Assembly (NCBI RefSeq): GCF_001659605.2
Contig: NC_035161.2
Span: forward strand, 40,691,956-40,755,955
Origin: Manihot esculenta
Taxonomy: Eukaryota; Streptophyta; Magnoliopsida; Malpighiales; Euphorbiaceae
Length of the DNA: 64,000 nt
Direction: 5' to 3'
Shown: piece after piece, positions 1 through 10,913 of the stretch
How positions within the stretch are numbered: position 1 is the first letter of the stretch
How the letters are laid out: every line of letters begins with the position of its first letter
The notes under the pieces: generated by a model
The model's input: the letters and a program-made list of their open reading frames with translations, nothing else
Told to the model about the DNA's origin: nothing
Database searches by the model: none
Position numbers and translations under genes: made by a program

Positions 1-778
1 AATGGCGAGTTCCAATTTCATAATGTGATCTTTCAATTCGTTTTTCTACAAGCAAATGATGGTGTTTACCTTCCGAACATGAAAAATAGGCCCATTAACA
101 AGTTGATACGATTATCACATTGTGACATGCATATCCTTTTGCGAGGATACAATGCGTGTAATCACAAAATATCATATTTATATTCAAACCTTTAAATTTT
201 AAATCACAAAATCAAATATTTTTAATGTGTAACAATTATAATAAAAAAAAATTAAATTGAATATAAAAAAATAACATTAAATTACAATATAATCTCTAAA
301 TTTTTTTGACTAATAAAATAGTTCTTAATATATATATATTTTTTTATTTCAATAATATCTTTTTTTTAATTTCATTATTTATTTCTCATTTTCATTTTTT
401 TATACATAGATTAATAAAAAAAAATTAAAATATAAAACAAACTTTATAAATTAAGACATAATTTTTCATTTTATTTAATATTGTTATATAAAGTATAATT
501 TTTCATATATTAAAAAGTTAACATAAATACATAATAAATTACTTTAATATATAATATTTATATTTAATTGAAATTTATTTATAATAAATATTTGTTCAAT
601 ATAAAATATTTAATATTACATATAATAAATTTACTTTTCAATATTTAGATGCAAGCTCTCATGCGTTGGAGTTGCTTGTTATATAGTCAGTCATGGACGA
701 AGACAATTCCAACAATTCACAAGTCACAAGCCCCTCGTGATAAGAAAAGAAGCCGCAGCAAACAAAGCTTCTCCACCC
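1..778. other. AT-rich upstream flank of the LTP gene
   Basis: No coding region is visible. Positions about 180-640 are almost pure A/T with long poly-A and poly-T runs. Composition becomes normal after about 640, where the proximal promoter of the lipid-transfer protein gene begins. Confidence 0.6.
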
Positions 779-787
779 TTATAAATT
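779..787 (+). promoter_or_regulatory. TATA box of the LTP gene
   Basis: TTATAAATT lies 74 bp upstream of the ATG at 861. It follows a less AT-rich stretch, so it stands out from the background. Spacing implies transcription starts near 810-820 and a leader of about 45 bases. The position is inferred from the motif only. Confidence 0.5.
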
Positions 788-860
788 CCCTAATTCTCAT
801 TCTGTAAGCCACGACGGCCACCAAGATTTGAAGTTGATAGCATATTTTTGATAGTGAACC

Positions 861-1223
861 ATGTCAAGGGCAGAGGCCATGACTCGCCTAGCTGGGTTGT
901 TAATCCTACTCTTACTTGTTTCAAAGCCAGCTGTGTCTGAAACTGTACTTGATATTAATTGCAGTGCAGTGATTACGTCCTTAACTCCATGCCTGGATTA
1001 TATACAGGACAAAGCAGACAAGCCTTCACCCACTTGTTGTGATGGGATGAACTCAGTTGTTGGCACCGTCAAATCCAAGGCCGATAGGGAAGCTTTGTGC
1101 GACTGTCTTAAGCAAACCTTGTCAAACATAAAATATGATCCTGCTCGCATTTCTGCACTTCCCAAGCAATGTGGATTGCCCATCGATATTCCTCCGATTA
1201 CACCCACCACCGACTGCACCAAG

Positions 1224-1260
<37 letters not shown>

Positions 1261-1313
1261 GTGTATAAATAAATCAATGATAATTGATCAACTGTTATTG
1301 CAGGTTTCTTTAA
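861..1313 (+). CDS. type 1 non-specific lipid-transfer protein (secreted)
   Basis: Exons are 861-1222 and 1304-1313, separated by an 81-bp GT-AG intron, giving 123 residues that end DCTKFL. A hydrophobic signal peptide covers about residues 1-26, leaving a mature protein of about 97 residues, normal for the family. The eight-cysteine motif is complete: Cys34, 44, 59, 60, 80, 82, 104 and 119, with spacings 9, 14, 0, 19, 1, 21 and 14 that fit type 1. Such proteins carry lipids in the cell wall or cuticle, often in defence or cutin deposition. No GPI-anchor tail is present. A second in-frame Met at residue 7 could also start translation. If the intron were retained, the tail would become a serine-leucine repeat read from the TC tract. 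It converges on the CNGC gene. Confidence 0.9.
1227..1258 (+). repeat. (TC)16 microsatellite in the LTP intron
   Basis: Sixteen perfect TC units begin four bases after the 5' splice site (intron starts at 1223) and fill about 40% of the intron. The tract is pyrimidine-rich but sits at the donor end rather than the acceptor end. Confidence 0.95.
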
Positions 1314-1773
1314 GCTTCGGGGTTGCTGCTTGTGGAGAAAATAATGTTGCAGGAAAAGTTCTCCTGAAATACAAAATAAGCGTACAATAAATTAAGCAAA
1401 TGTCAAATTCATACTAATGTCCGAATATTTCAGCTTTTTGCTGCAATAAGCTTCTTATAGTTGTTAAGAATTTGATCTGTCTATTTTGGTTTCGTCACGC
1501 CGAAAAATGATTGAACCTCACACTGGCTAAAAAACTCAATTCCTGCTATATTTTAAATTTGCAACTAAAAACTGTCTTAACAAATTGTTTTATTTATGAA
1601 CAGTTTGCTCATCCAGAAAATCCCAACAAACTATGTAATCAAGCTAGTGGAAGATACATTGAATTGAAGCTTACAATCATGATATTATCACGCCTAATGT
1701 ACATCTGCGTTAAGCTTGCAATACATGAAAAAAATCGATAGGATAAACTCAGTTAAGAGTAGTTCTCAAGTAT

Positions 1774-4700
1774 CTAGAGATTGGGGGCAGAAAAATCAGG
1801 CTCAGCTGGCTTCTCAGGCATCAATGCTAATCTCTGTGGCAATCTAGAAGTGTGTCCCCCATTTTGCCTAAGATTTCTTAATGCATTGGCAGCAAATTGC
1901 GATGCATACATTGTAGCACCAAAGCTAGTTGTTGTTACGGCTTCATTTGCCAAAGTGTCTTGCAGTCTGCCTTCTGCTTGGCGTAGGCATTTGGCTTGCT
2001 TCTTCCTACAGTAACGCCGCCAAGCTGCTTGTATGAAGCATGCCGCCCATGTTCTCCATTGCACAGAGAAGAACCTGGAACCAAGATGAATGAGTAATCA
2101 CATAAATATGTCATCACACAACGTTAAATTTCTATGAAAGTATAGTCATTAGTAATTCTGGTAGCGACGTTAATCTAAAATTTAACCACAGAAGAAATCC
2201 CAATGGAAACGACATATCGAGACTCACCTGAATGTGTGCTGGATATCCTTGTGATGAAGACGGCGAAACTGGGAGGCAACAGATTTCAAGTCTTCAGCTA
2301 CTAAAGCAAAGGCTTCAACCTCCGTTAGAGCTTGTACAGTTCTAGTTGAGATAGGGAAATGTGAAGATGGATGGGGATCCAAGGCCCATGTAAGAAGAGA
2401 TTCGCCACAGAAGTCACCACCCTTGAGATAAACAGCATTGAAAAAGCCAGTTCTTCCACCATTTGTGGTCACACTCACTAGATCACCTCGCATGATGAAA
2501 AGCATCTCATCAACAGGATCCCCCTCGCGAACAATGAAACTATCCTTTGTGTAAAGGGCTGGCTTGAGACGATCGCATATTGCATCCAATATTTGCCCAT
2601 CCATTTTTGCAAACATTGGCACCTAGAGGATTGGTGAATGTTTTAGCTAATTGTTTGATCAATTTTAACTTACAAGACAGAGGAGCGCACTCACTCTCAT
2701 GATTAGATTAAAGCAAAGATGGCGATTTATATCCCTTCTGAGATCTTTTGGAAGAGTACGGATTAGAGTCCTCTCCTCCACACCTCTCGTTTCCTGCCAT
2801 TTGTATTGTTCATATCTCCTAATCCGCTCCCTCAGGTCCTCAGGGAGCATACGATGGGCCATCCACCGCTCTGCATCTCGCCTTTTCACTCTCATTTCCT
2901 CTATTCTAACAGTCGTCGATTGCAGATATTTCTGTGCAACAAGAAAGCTATGCATCGTCATCTTAAAGGATGTGGAAGTGTCTAAAACTCGTGGAAAATA
3001 ACTTGTGTTTTAGTAAACATTTTCGGTGGAAAACATTGAAAAATATTTTCCTACAACATAATTTATTTTTCATTATTTAGATTTAATTTAAAAAATAAAA
3101 TTTATTAATTAAAATGACTTCATTTAGCATCCAGGAGGCTAAAATAGTAGACATCTAAAGAATTTCCATAACAAGGAGTCCATGTAGATAAAACTTAGCA
3201 GCTTATGCACGAGACCTAGATGAACAGTCGTAAATAATATATCATTGCATAGGCTTAAAAGAATAAATCTGAAAAGCACTGAAATAAGAAAATCAAGTAT
3301 GACCTGCATATTGCCGATAAGCAGCGAAAATAAAACCAGGCCAGAAATGCATATGAAGACAGCAAATATAATCTCCCCGACATAAGTGCTTGTCTGGAGG
3401 TTCTGGCCCAGAGCGCTGTAAAAGGAAGGTCAAGGAAAACAGGAGGATGATTAATTCAAGAAAGATTCATGCAGATAGCAAATGAACAAACGAAAATGGT
3501 ACATTACGAACCTAAGATTACGTAGACCCCACCAAAAGCAGTAGAAGAGTTTCCTTGGAAAATCCCATGATTCCACTATACCAGATTCTAGAGCATCAGT
3601 GAATATTCCAAAGTTGAAGGCAGTTGAATTTTTAATTTCATCAGGCTGGATAGAAGGGCATGAATCTTTCAGAAATGCGCTCAAGTTTGCATAACGGCGT
3701 TCTCCACAGTACAAGTCTGTGGTATTACATCGAGGAGCCTTACAGACCATACGCCAGCACCTATGCTCGCGCTCTATTGAGAACAAGTACCAGTAGGCTC
3801 CAATTATCTGGTATAGAACAATTTTTGTTGATCAGAAAATCCACAGTGAATATTGGAATTGTGTCAATTATTGCAGTTTCAAAGCATCGAATCAAACTCA
3901 CATGACTGGCTAGCATATAGAGGAAGAGATTATAAGCAGCTCCAGCCCATGCCGTTTCGGTAAGTATTCCAGAATTACAAGTTACTTCTTTGAACAGCGG
4001 GTAGATTCTGATTAATCTAGGCACATATTGGGATAAAATAACAAACTTCAATGCGTCCTTAGCAATTAATGAAACGGGACCTTGCAAGCTGGGAATGATG
4101 ATTAAAACTACCACCTGAGCAAAACGACAAATTACCTTAAATTGCTGAAGGCAACATCCATAGTTGGAGCAAGCAAGAAAAGGGACAAATTACCTGAGGG
4201 AGTGGAAGAATTGATAGAGCATCAATGATAAAGTTGGAAGTCATGTATCTTTTAGCGACAATGACAGGATCCTCAACCAGCTCTCCTCTTCCAAATACAC
4301 GAGAAGAAGGGGCAATAAACCCCGTTCGGAATTGAAAAATAATACGAAGTATATAAAACGCATCAATGAAGGTTCGAAGAACACAAGCAGTAGTTTCCAA
4401 TGCTTTGTCCAAATCAAGGCATTTGTTGTTGCCATCAATCACCGGGATGTAAAAGAACAAGGGATCTACGTACACAGCAACGACGCAGGCAAGCACAAAT
4501 ATTTTGTTCCACTTCTGGAGAAATGAACCATGTGGATCAAGAATTTTCTTTCCTGTGCCTAATTCTTTCGCTGGATGAGCACCACCAGAGTGGAAGCTTG
4601 ATGGTATTCTTAGGCTTCTGAACTTGTCAGAACTTCTCTCCCAGAAACGATGGATACCATCCCAAACCACGTTTGCAGTTGGTTTCACTTTTCTTCCATA

Positions 4701-5148
4701 AAATCCATCATCAATGGAGTATTGCCGCTCTGAACTATAGGATTTCTCTGATTTCCAGTCTTCAAAACTGAATAAAAGAAAAAAGCTCAGAAATTTGCAG
4801 TGGTTGAGTACATGAAAAAGTTGAAAGTGATGTGCAATCGAGAATTAAAAAGGTTTTGTTCTTGAAAACACTCCAATATATCGTGAATCAGAAGTGATAT
4901 GCATTTTAAGTTGCTCTCAACTCTCTATACACTTGATCATGCAGTTACTGCACCCAGGGGATGAAGACGAAAAGCTACACACTGTTCCAGCAATTCAAAG
5001 CCAATTATGTTGATTCATGAAGTCAAAACAAGAAAATAGTATTGTTTGATGAATTAACAAGTCATTCTTAACAGTCATAAATTATCTTATAGTTATTTAA
5101 CTCAAGTATACTAACCAACCTCACAAATTTATTTCCCTTGATGTTCAT
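1774..5148 (-). CDS. CNGC13-like: cyclic nucleotide-gated ion channel, group I (CNGC1/10/13-like)
   Basis: Eight exons read on the minus strand: 5148-5120, 4767-4194, 4114-3902, 3807-3512, 3415-3304, 2931-2695, 2622-2228 and 2074-1774. They give 718 residues, typical for the family. It is a plasma-membrane, cation-permeable channel of the Shaker fold that carries calcium or potassium in signalling. The N-terminus MNIKGNKFV and the block FEDWKSEKS are group I features. The transmembrane region spans about 75-410, with a pore ending GQNL at 374-377, the usual plant filter. The cyclic nucleotide-binding domain (about 488-610) has its phosphate-binding cassette near 553-567. A calmodulin-binding IQ motif lies near 630-645. 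The first exon encodes only nine complete residues; its start was chosen by family match and frame. Arabidopsis CNGC13 and CNGC10 are the syntenic relatives; the exact paralogue is not settled. Confidence 0.92.
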
Positions 5149-5420
5149 GACTTTGAACTAGTTACTTGCGCTCGGTCTAAATGCCAAACCTGCAATAGAA
5201 AATGTATTATCGCGTGAATTTGGAGTTTAAATATGCGAAGAAAAAGTGGGGAAATCACATTTTCCTGTTTGGGCGCTAAGAAAATATGAGAAACCAAAAC
5301 AATAAAGAAAAATTCTCGCATGAAACAGGAAACGGCAGCGTAGCACTGTAGTGAAAACAGAGTAAGAGAAAACCAGAACCTAATTTTGTGTGTGTGAGAG
5401 AGAGAGAGAGATTTACAGAG
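5149..5420 (-). other. 5' leader of the CNGC gene with a likely UTR intron
   Basis: On the minus strand a good acceptor (TATTGCAG) ends at 5190, 42 bases before the ATG, which suggests a non-coding first exon and a leader intron. A TG/GA microsatellite at about 5388-5411 probably lies in the first leader exon or core promoter. Transcript ends cannot be fixed from sequence. Confidence 0.4.
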
Positions 5421-5639
5421 GATGATGAAGGAGAGGGAATTGTTAAATGATTGAATTTGAAGAAGAGATTTGGTCCACTGAAGAAAGTTCGTGGACAGGT
5501 ACAGAGTCTCGAACGGCAGTTATAGAGTGCGTTTCCGACGGAATGGTCCGGGGAAAAGCGAGCCCAGGTGGTGACCCTCCAAGAAATAGGGCTGATAATG
5601 TCTTTTTCTATTTTATTTTTTTATTAGTTGACCAATAGC

Positions 5640-7635
5640 AGCAATGTGTGGGAATTTGGGGGCTTTTGTTTTTTGCAATTAATATTTTTGTGGGCCCGCC
5701 CATATATTATAATCGGGCATCGTCTCCTTTCTTTTCCTTCTTTTAAATGCTTTTTTATCCACAAAAATGGCTTTTAGCTCTTTTTACTATTCCATGCTTT
5801 TGCTAATGCTAATATTTTTTTTCCTTCGTTTTTTTTTTCTTAAGTAGTTCATAGACTGTTCATTTAAGCAAAGCCTCTTAATTTGATAGCCAATGACGCA
5901 ACGCTTGATTTTGAATGTCTTGAATTCAATTTTTTTTTCTTTAATATAACACAATATGTTTTATATAAATTTTAAATGCTATTAAAGATGAAAAAAATAA
6001 TTTATTTAAATTTCTTGACTTTTTTTAATCAAGATATAGCTAAATGTAAAATAAATATATATGTGGTAAATTGTATAAATAATTTCATTTTTTTTAAAAT
6101 TTGAAACTCATTATTTTGAGTTGTTTTAATGAATAATGTTTTATCATACATCTCTTCATAGATGGTCTGTTATAATTTTTATTTCAGTATTTAATTTGAA
6201 CTAAATTTAATTTCAAGATTGAACTGATGGTGCTATTTTCAAGAGTTTAATTGTGCCTCAAGAGTGGTATACTTGCATTTAAGAAGGTTTTTAATTGATT
6301 ACAAAATAATTTTTTTGGTTCGAATTATATTTTTACTAATTCTCAAACTTTATTATTTTATCTTAAATCTAATTCTATAGACTTTTCAAAATTTTGGGAT
6401 TATTATTCAAAAGTGTATTAGATTATTAAGTTAAAGGATTAATATTATTGGTAGATGGATTCAAAGACAAGCGAACGAAGAAACACATATTCTTGCTAAA
6501 ATCTCTTTTTTCTGTCTTTTTAAATAGTATATCTTATTGTTTGGTCGATTATTATTTTTAGTAACAGAATTATTTTTTTTAAAAAAATATTTTAACATAC
6601 ATCGTTTTTATTCTAAAGCATTCATATTTATTCATTTTTTTAAAATTATCTTCTTCGTATTTTTATAAATTGAACTGACACATTAGATTATCGGAAGAAA
6701 TTGGCTAAATGAATAAGCGGACAAATATTAATTATTGAGGTCAATTTTGTATATTTTGATCTAAATGTAATTTATTTAAAAGTAAATAAAAATTCAAAAT
6801 CTACCATTTATATTATAAATTAAAAATGATTATTAGATTTGAAAAGAGCGATATAATTCGGTCACATATTATTATTTGTCTCATTAAATTTTTATTAAAT
6901 AGATACAACTTTTAACTTATATTAGTCATATAATAAAATATTATGCATTCTGAGAAAAAAAAAAAAGAATATTGTGCATATTATTTGTTGAAATTATAAA
7001 TTTTTCAAGGGATGGAATATACAACAGGATTATATGGAGAACCGTGGCAGACCCTACTTATGCAATTATCAGAATGAAATTACCCTTTTTTTTTTTTCTA
7101 AAGGAACTTTTTGAACATATAATTGAGTGAGATATAGGCAATAAATAGACATCCAGGAGTTGAAACCTCCAATAGGATTCAAGGCTTTGCAAATAGATAG
7201 GGACTTAGAGATAAGAATGGTTTTTCGCATTTATTAGAAGAGGAACTGTTGTTCAGTTGATGTGAAGTAATAAGCCATGCTTATTATTGGATCAGAAAGC
7301 AAAGCACAATTCGAGAAAAAAAAAATTTAAGTCTACAGCTGGAACAATAAAAATATCTAAGAGTCTTACACACTGAAATCAGGACCACAATGAAATTGCA
7401 TAACACGAACAAAAAAAGAAGAATGAGATGGGTAAATTTTACTGGGGTAAAGGGTTTATCCATCCGCTGAAGTTGGTGGTCTACTAGGGTGATTCCGGAA
7501 TTTATTTAATTAAAAAAAAAAAAACTCCCCTGAAATGGCCTTATGATACAACTTCACTGCACAGGTTAGAAAAGAAAGATATAAAAATAACTAAGGTCAG
7601 ATGACTAGTTTTTCTTATTAATTAACCGGATAACA
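5640..7635. other. gene-free AT-rich spacer
   Basis: Only short ORFs without family resemblance are present. The first few hundred bases are the distal promoter of the CNGC gene. The rest is A/T-rich with homopolymer runs and no recognisable mobile-element ends until 7636. Confidence 0.6.
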
Positions 7636-7647
7636 GCTATCTATCTA

Positions 7648-9109
7648 TAGGGATGGCAGGCGAGCGGATTTTCACGGGTACCCGATCCGCCCAAACCCTA
7701 TTAGGACGGATTTGGGTTTTTACAAAACGGATTTGGGCGGATTCGGATTTGAAAAATTTTACCCGTCTCGGATTCGGGTAGGGTTCGGGATTAGGTGATC
7801 GGATACCCGTTACCCGAACCCGATTAACTATGTAACGATCCCAAAATGGACCGTCACCGGCGCTAGGATTCAAGTCGGCTTAAGGCCGCCAGAACCCGTA
7901 GCAAGCCTGCTATACGCTCTGTGTATCTGTCAATCTCATATATGATCATACATTTTCTGTGAAAATAAAAACTCTTTTCTGAACCAATGCTTAACCTGTG
8001 CATACACTATCTCTGTACTCTGTACTCTGTACTCTATACTCTCATTCAAAAACTCAGTTCCTTAAGCTTTAAAACTATGAAACATAGTAAAACATGTTAG
8101 AAAAACATCACTCTCACCCTTCTAGAGTCTTCCGACATCCCGGATCCCACCGGAAAGCAGAATTCCGATGCCGGACTTCAGCTGGGTATTACAAACTATA
8201 CTAACAAAACTAACCCTAATCCCTAATTTATTTTTTCATTTTACTCTTTCCTCTCTTCGTCTACGTCTCTCTCTCTCCCTCGCTTCCCTTCCCATAGTTC
8301 TCAGTCACGCCTCTCCCCCACTTCACTGACGACTGCGGCAGCCCAGTCGTCACCGGCGACATCTCCTTTCTCTCCCCAGTCGACGATAAATCTTCTCTCT
8401 CCCCCGTCAGCAATATCTCCTTCTCTCTCTCCAGAGGCGACATCTCCGACTTTCCAGTTGAAGACAACTCTTCCCTCTGCCCGGTCGGCGTCGGCGATAT
8501 CTCCTTCTCTCTCCCCAGTCGAGTGAAATCTACTCTTTTCGATTTACGCTTCTCTCCCCGCACTTCACAGACGCTAGAGACAACCCTTCTCTCCTCAATC
8601 GGCGACATCTGCTTTGACTATAACTCTCTTCAGGTTTCAAGATCTTTTATGTGTATGTTCTTAAAGAATTTTATAATTTATGAACTATTAATCTGATTAT
8701 TTAGATATGTTAAAAAATCTAATTATTTGCTATTTGATTAATGTAATACTGTTGATTTTTAAAATTTATGGACAATTAATCTAATTATTTGATTATAAAT
8801 CATTATTTGCTGGGTTGCTGAGTTGCTGGTTCTTGTCATTGAACATTTCTCCTCCTACTGGGTTGTGCAACTGTTAGATAGTTTATTTGGTTTTGTCATT
8901 GAATTGAATTAAAAAAATTATTTGCTGAGTTGCTGGTTTGTATCGGGTTCGGGTATTGTGCGGATATTGTTAAACAGGTTTGGGACGGGTTCGAATAATA
9001 AAATTAAAATATTAAATGGGTTTGGGACGAGTTCGGAAATTGTATATATAATCGGGTTCGGATTTTGGTACTCTCAATTTTACGGGTACCCTACCCGTTT
9101 ACATCCCTA
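7648..9109. mobile_element. non-autonomous hAT-like DNA transposon (1462 bp)
   Basis: The left end is TAGGGATGGCAGG and the right end, reverse complemented, is TAGGGATGTAAACGGGT, a short imperfect inverted repeat of the TAGGGATG type seen in plant hAT elements. The 8-bp sequence GCTATCTA flanks both sides (7636-7643 and 9110-9117), the target-duplication size of hAT elements. On the left four extra bases (TCTA) separate it from the end, probably slippage. Both arms carry many copies of GGGTTCGGG or ACCCG subterminal motifs. No transposase is visible. The middle contains a CT-rich stretch with repeated GACATCTCC-like words and the nested 363-bp insert at 7831-8193. Confidence 0.75.
7831..8193. 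mobile_element. short LTR-like insertion (363 bp) nested in the hAT-like element
   Basis: It starts TGTAACG and ends GGGTATTACA, with the 5-bp direct repeat AACTA on each side (7826-7830 and 8194-8198). TG...CA ends with a 5-bp duplication are the signature of LTR integration. Its first ~90 and last ~80 bases match the larger 44178-46410 element, including CCGGCGCTAGGAT and TAAGGCCGCC near the start and CATCC, TTCCGAT and GCCGG near the end. The middle of the large copy is missing. A short ACTCTGT tandem lies near 8010-8040. It is best read as a solo LTR of a short subfamily or a deletion derivative. Confidence 0.7.
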
Positions 9110-9117
9110 GCTATCTA

Positions 9118-10913
9118 CATGCCAATTCTCATCTCGTCCTTTGCAGCCACATTATGTGCCGACTAGAAGTTTAGAATTCAATTGCCGCTTTTAAAATTTG
9201 GTATTCTTGCTCGATTATCAATTTAATTGGATTTTTCTTTGAAAAGCAAATTTTTTTACTTGGATTAGTAAGCAGAAGTTTCCCATAACAACATGCTTGT
9301 ATTGGTTCGGTTTGATGTTCTCTAAAAAAATGTTATTTAAGTGTCGGTTAAAAAATATTTAAATATTTTTGTGGTTAAAATAAATTAAATTAAATTATAA
9401 ATTAATTTTTAATATCTTTTTGTTATACAGAGCTGCCCCTGCAATTGTGAACATTGTTTGGTTATGGCATTGGCTGCCGGCTTATCTGAAACGATCAATT
9501 CTTATTTTTGTCTTAATTCCTTCGCGATTTCAATCATTACCATTTACCAACGTACTAATCCCAAATGAGTTCCATCATTGTATCATTTGAAATACGTTCC
9601 ATAACGAGCATTCTTCAAGGGTTGTTCATATCAATAGCAACACAAGCACTCTGGCACTTGGAAACTTTATCTCACGGGTGTCATCTTTCAGCGGCTACAA
9701 TAGTTAGTGTCGTTTTTAACACACAGAAAATTAGCATAAGCACAGACATGTGTGATGTAATCCTTTTCAGAGGTTTTTAAGATTTTTGCAGCGAGGATAT
9801 GTATATATATCGAAGTATATAGAGAGAGGAGGTCCTAAAATTTAAAGGCAGAAGTATTATAAGTGACTATAATCTCACTCATATTTCAAATTGATAACCG
9901 CTGGATTTTATTAACTCAGTATGAGACCGAGCCTCCAAAGACAGTCCAGTTTCAAAGCCCCAATTCAGGCCCGTAGAGTAGATCGAATCACGCAAAAACT
10001 CAGGCCCACTCACTACACTCAGCCTGATGATGTGACACGAAAAATACAGTAAGTCCAGTCACTTTGCAATCCTGCCCTCACGCACGCCGGCAGAATTAAA
10101 TGACTGTCTAATATGAAACCGTTACACGTCATTAGCAGACAAAGAGAAAAAATAAAAAGGGAGAAATATTTTTCTCTTAACAAAAAACTTACTCAACTAC
10201 GTAAAATTTCTCTTATGTTTTTAAAAAATTTCTGATATTTAAAGGATTAAGAAAAAAATTAATTAATAAAAAATATTTTTTAAAAAAATTAATAATCTCT
10301 TTCTTTTAAAAAAATTAATTTTCAAATTTTATTAACTTCACAATATATAAATTTATTAATACCTTCCCTTTTTTTCAAATTGCAATTAAATTATAGAAAA
10401 TAAGTTTTCTTTCTTATAATTTTTTTTCAAATAAATAAATGACTCTAAATATTTAAAAGATATTAATCCGTTCAAAATAAAAGAAATTATAATAATTCAA
10501 TTCAAATTGATTTATTTTTTAATTTCTCTCATTTGGAATGAAAATTTTTAATAATTTTTAATTTAAAAAATATTTTAAAAAATTAAAATGTTGTATAATT
10601 TTTTTAAGAATTTATTTGATTTTTTTTAAAAAAAAATGAAACAATCAAACAAATGGTCAAGTTATCACAAATAATTTATTGATGGAAAAGAACAAGTATA
10701 AGCTTACACTTCTACCATTTTATTTATGGGTTAAAATTACAACTTAGGACTATTTCCTATGCTAATAGAATACGTCAATGCAACATAAACGTACAGTTCT
10801 GTAAAATATAAATAAATGTCCCTAGAGAATGGACGGAAAATGTTTAATTTATTCATCTAATTCATTCTGTCGTAACAATTTCGACCGGAAAAAAGTATGG
10901 AACCTCACCTTGG
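9118..10913. other. gene-free spacer and 3' flank of the unknown conserved gene
   Basis: No coding exon is supported. Most of 10140-10680 is nearly pure A/T. The last ~150 bases probably include the 3' untranslated region of the minus-strand gene ending at 10914. Confidence 0.5.

Noticed and set aside
1169..1390. Second-frame ORF across the LTP intron
   Set aside because: It is a shadow frame through the TC microsatellite. The spliced LTP model explains the region and keeps all eight cysteines.
8261..8608. Minus-strand ORF of 115 residues rich in Glu, Lys and Ser
   Set aside because: It is a translation of the CT-rich, repeat-containing middle of the hAT-like element, with no protein family resemblance.
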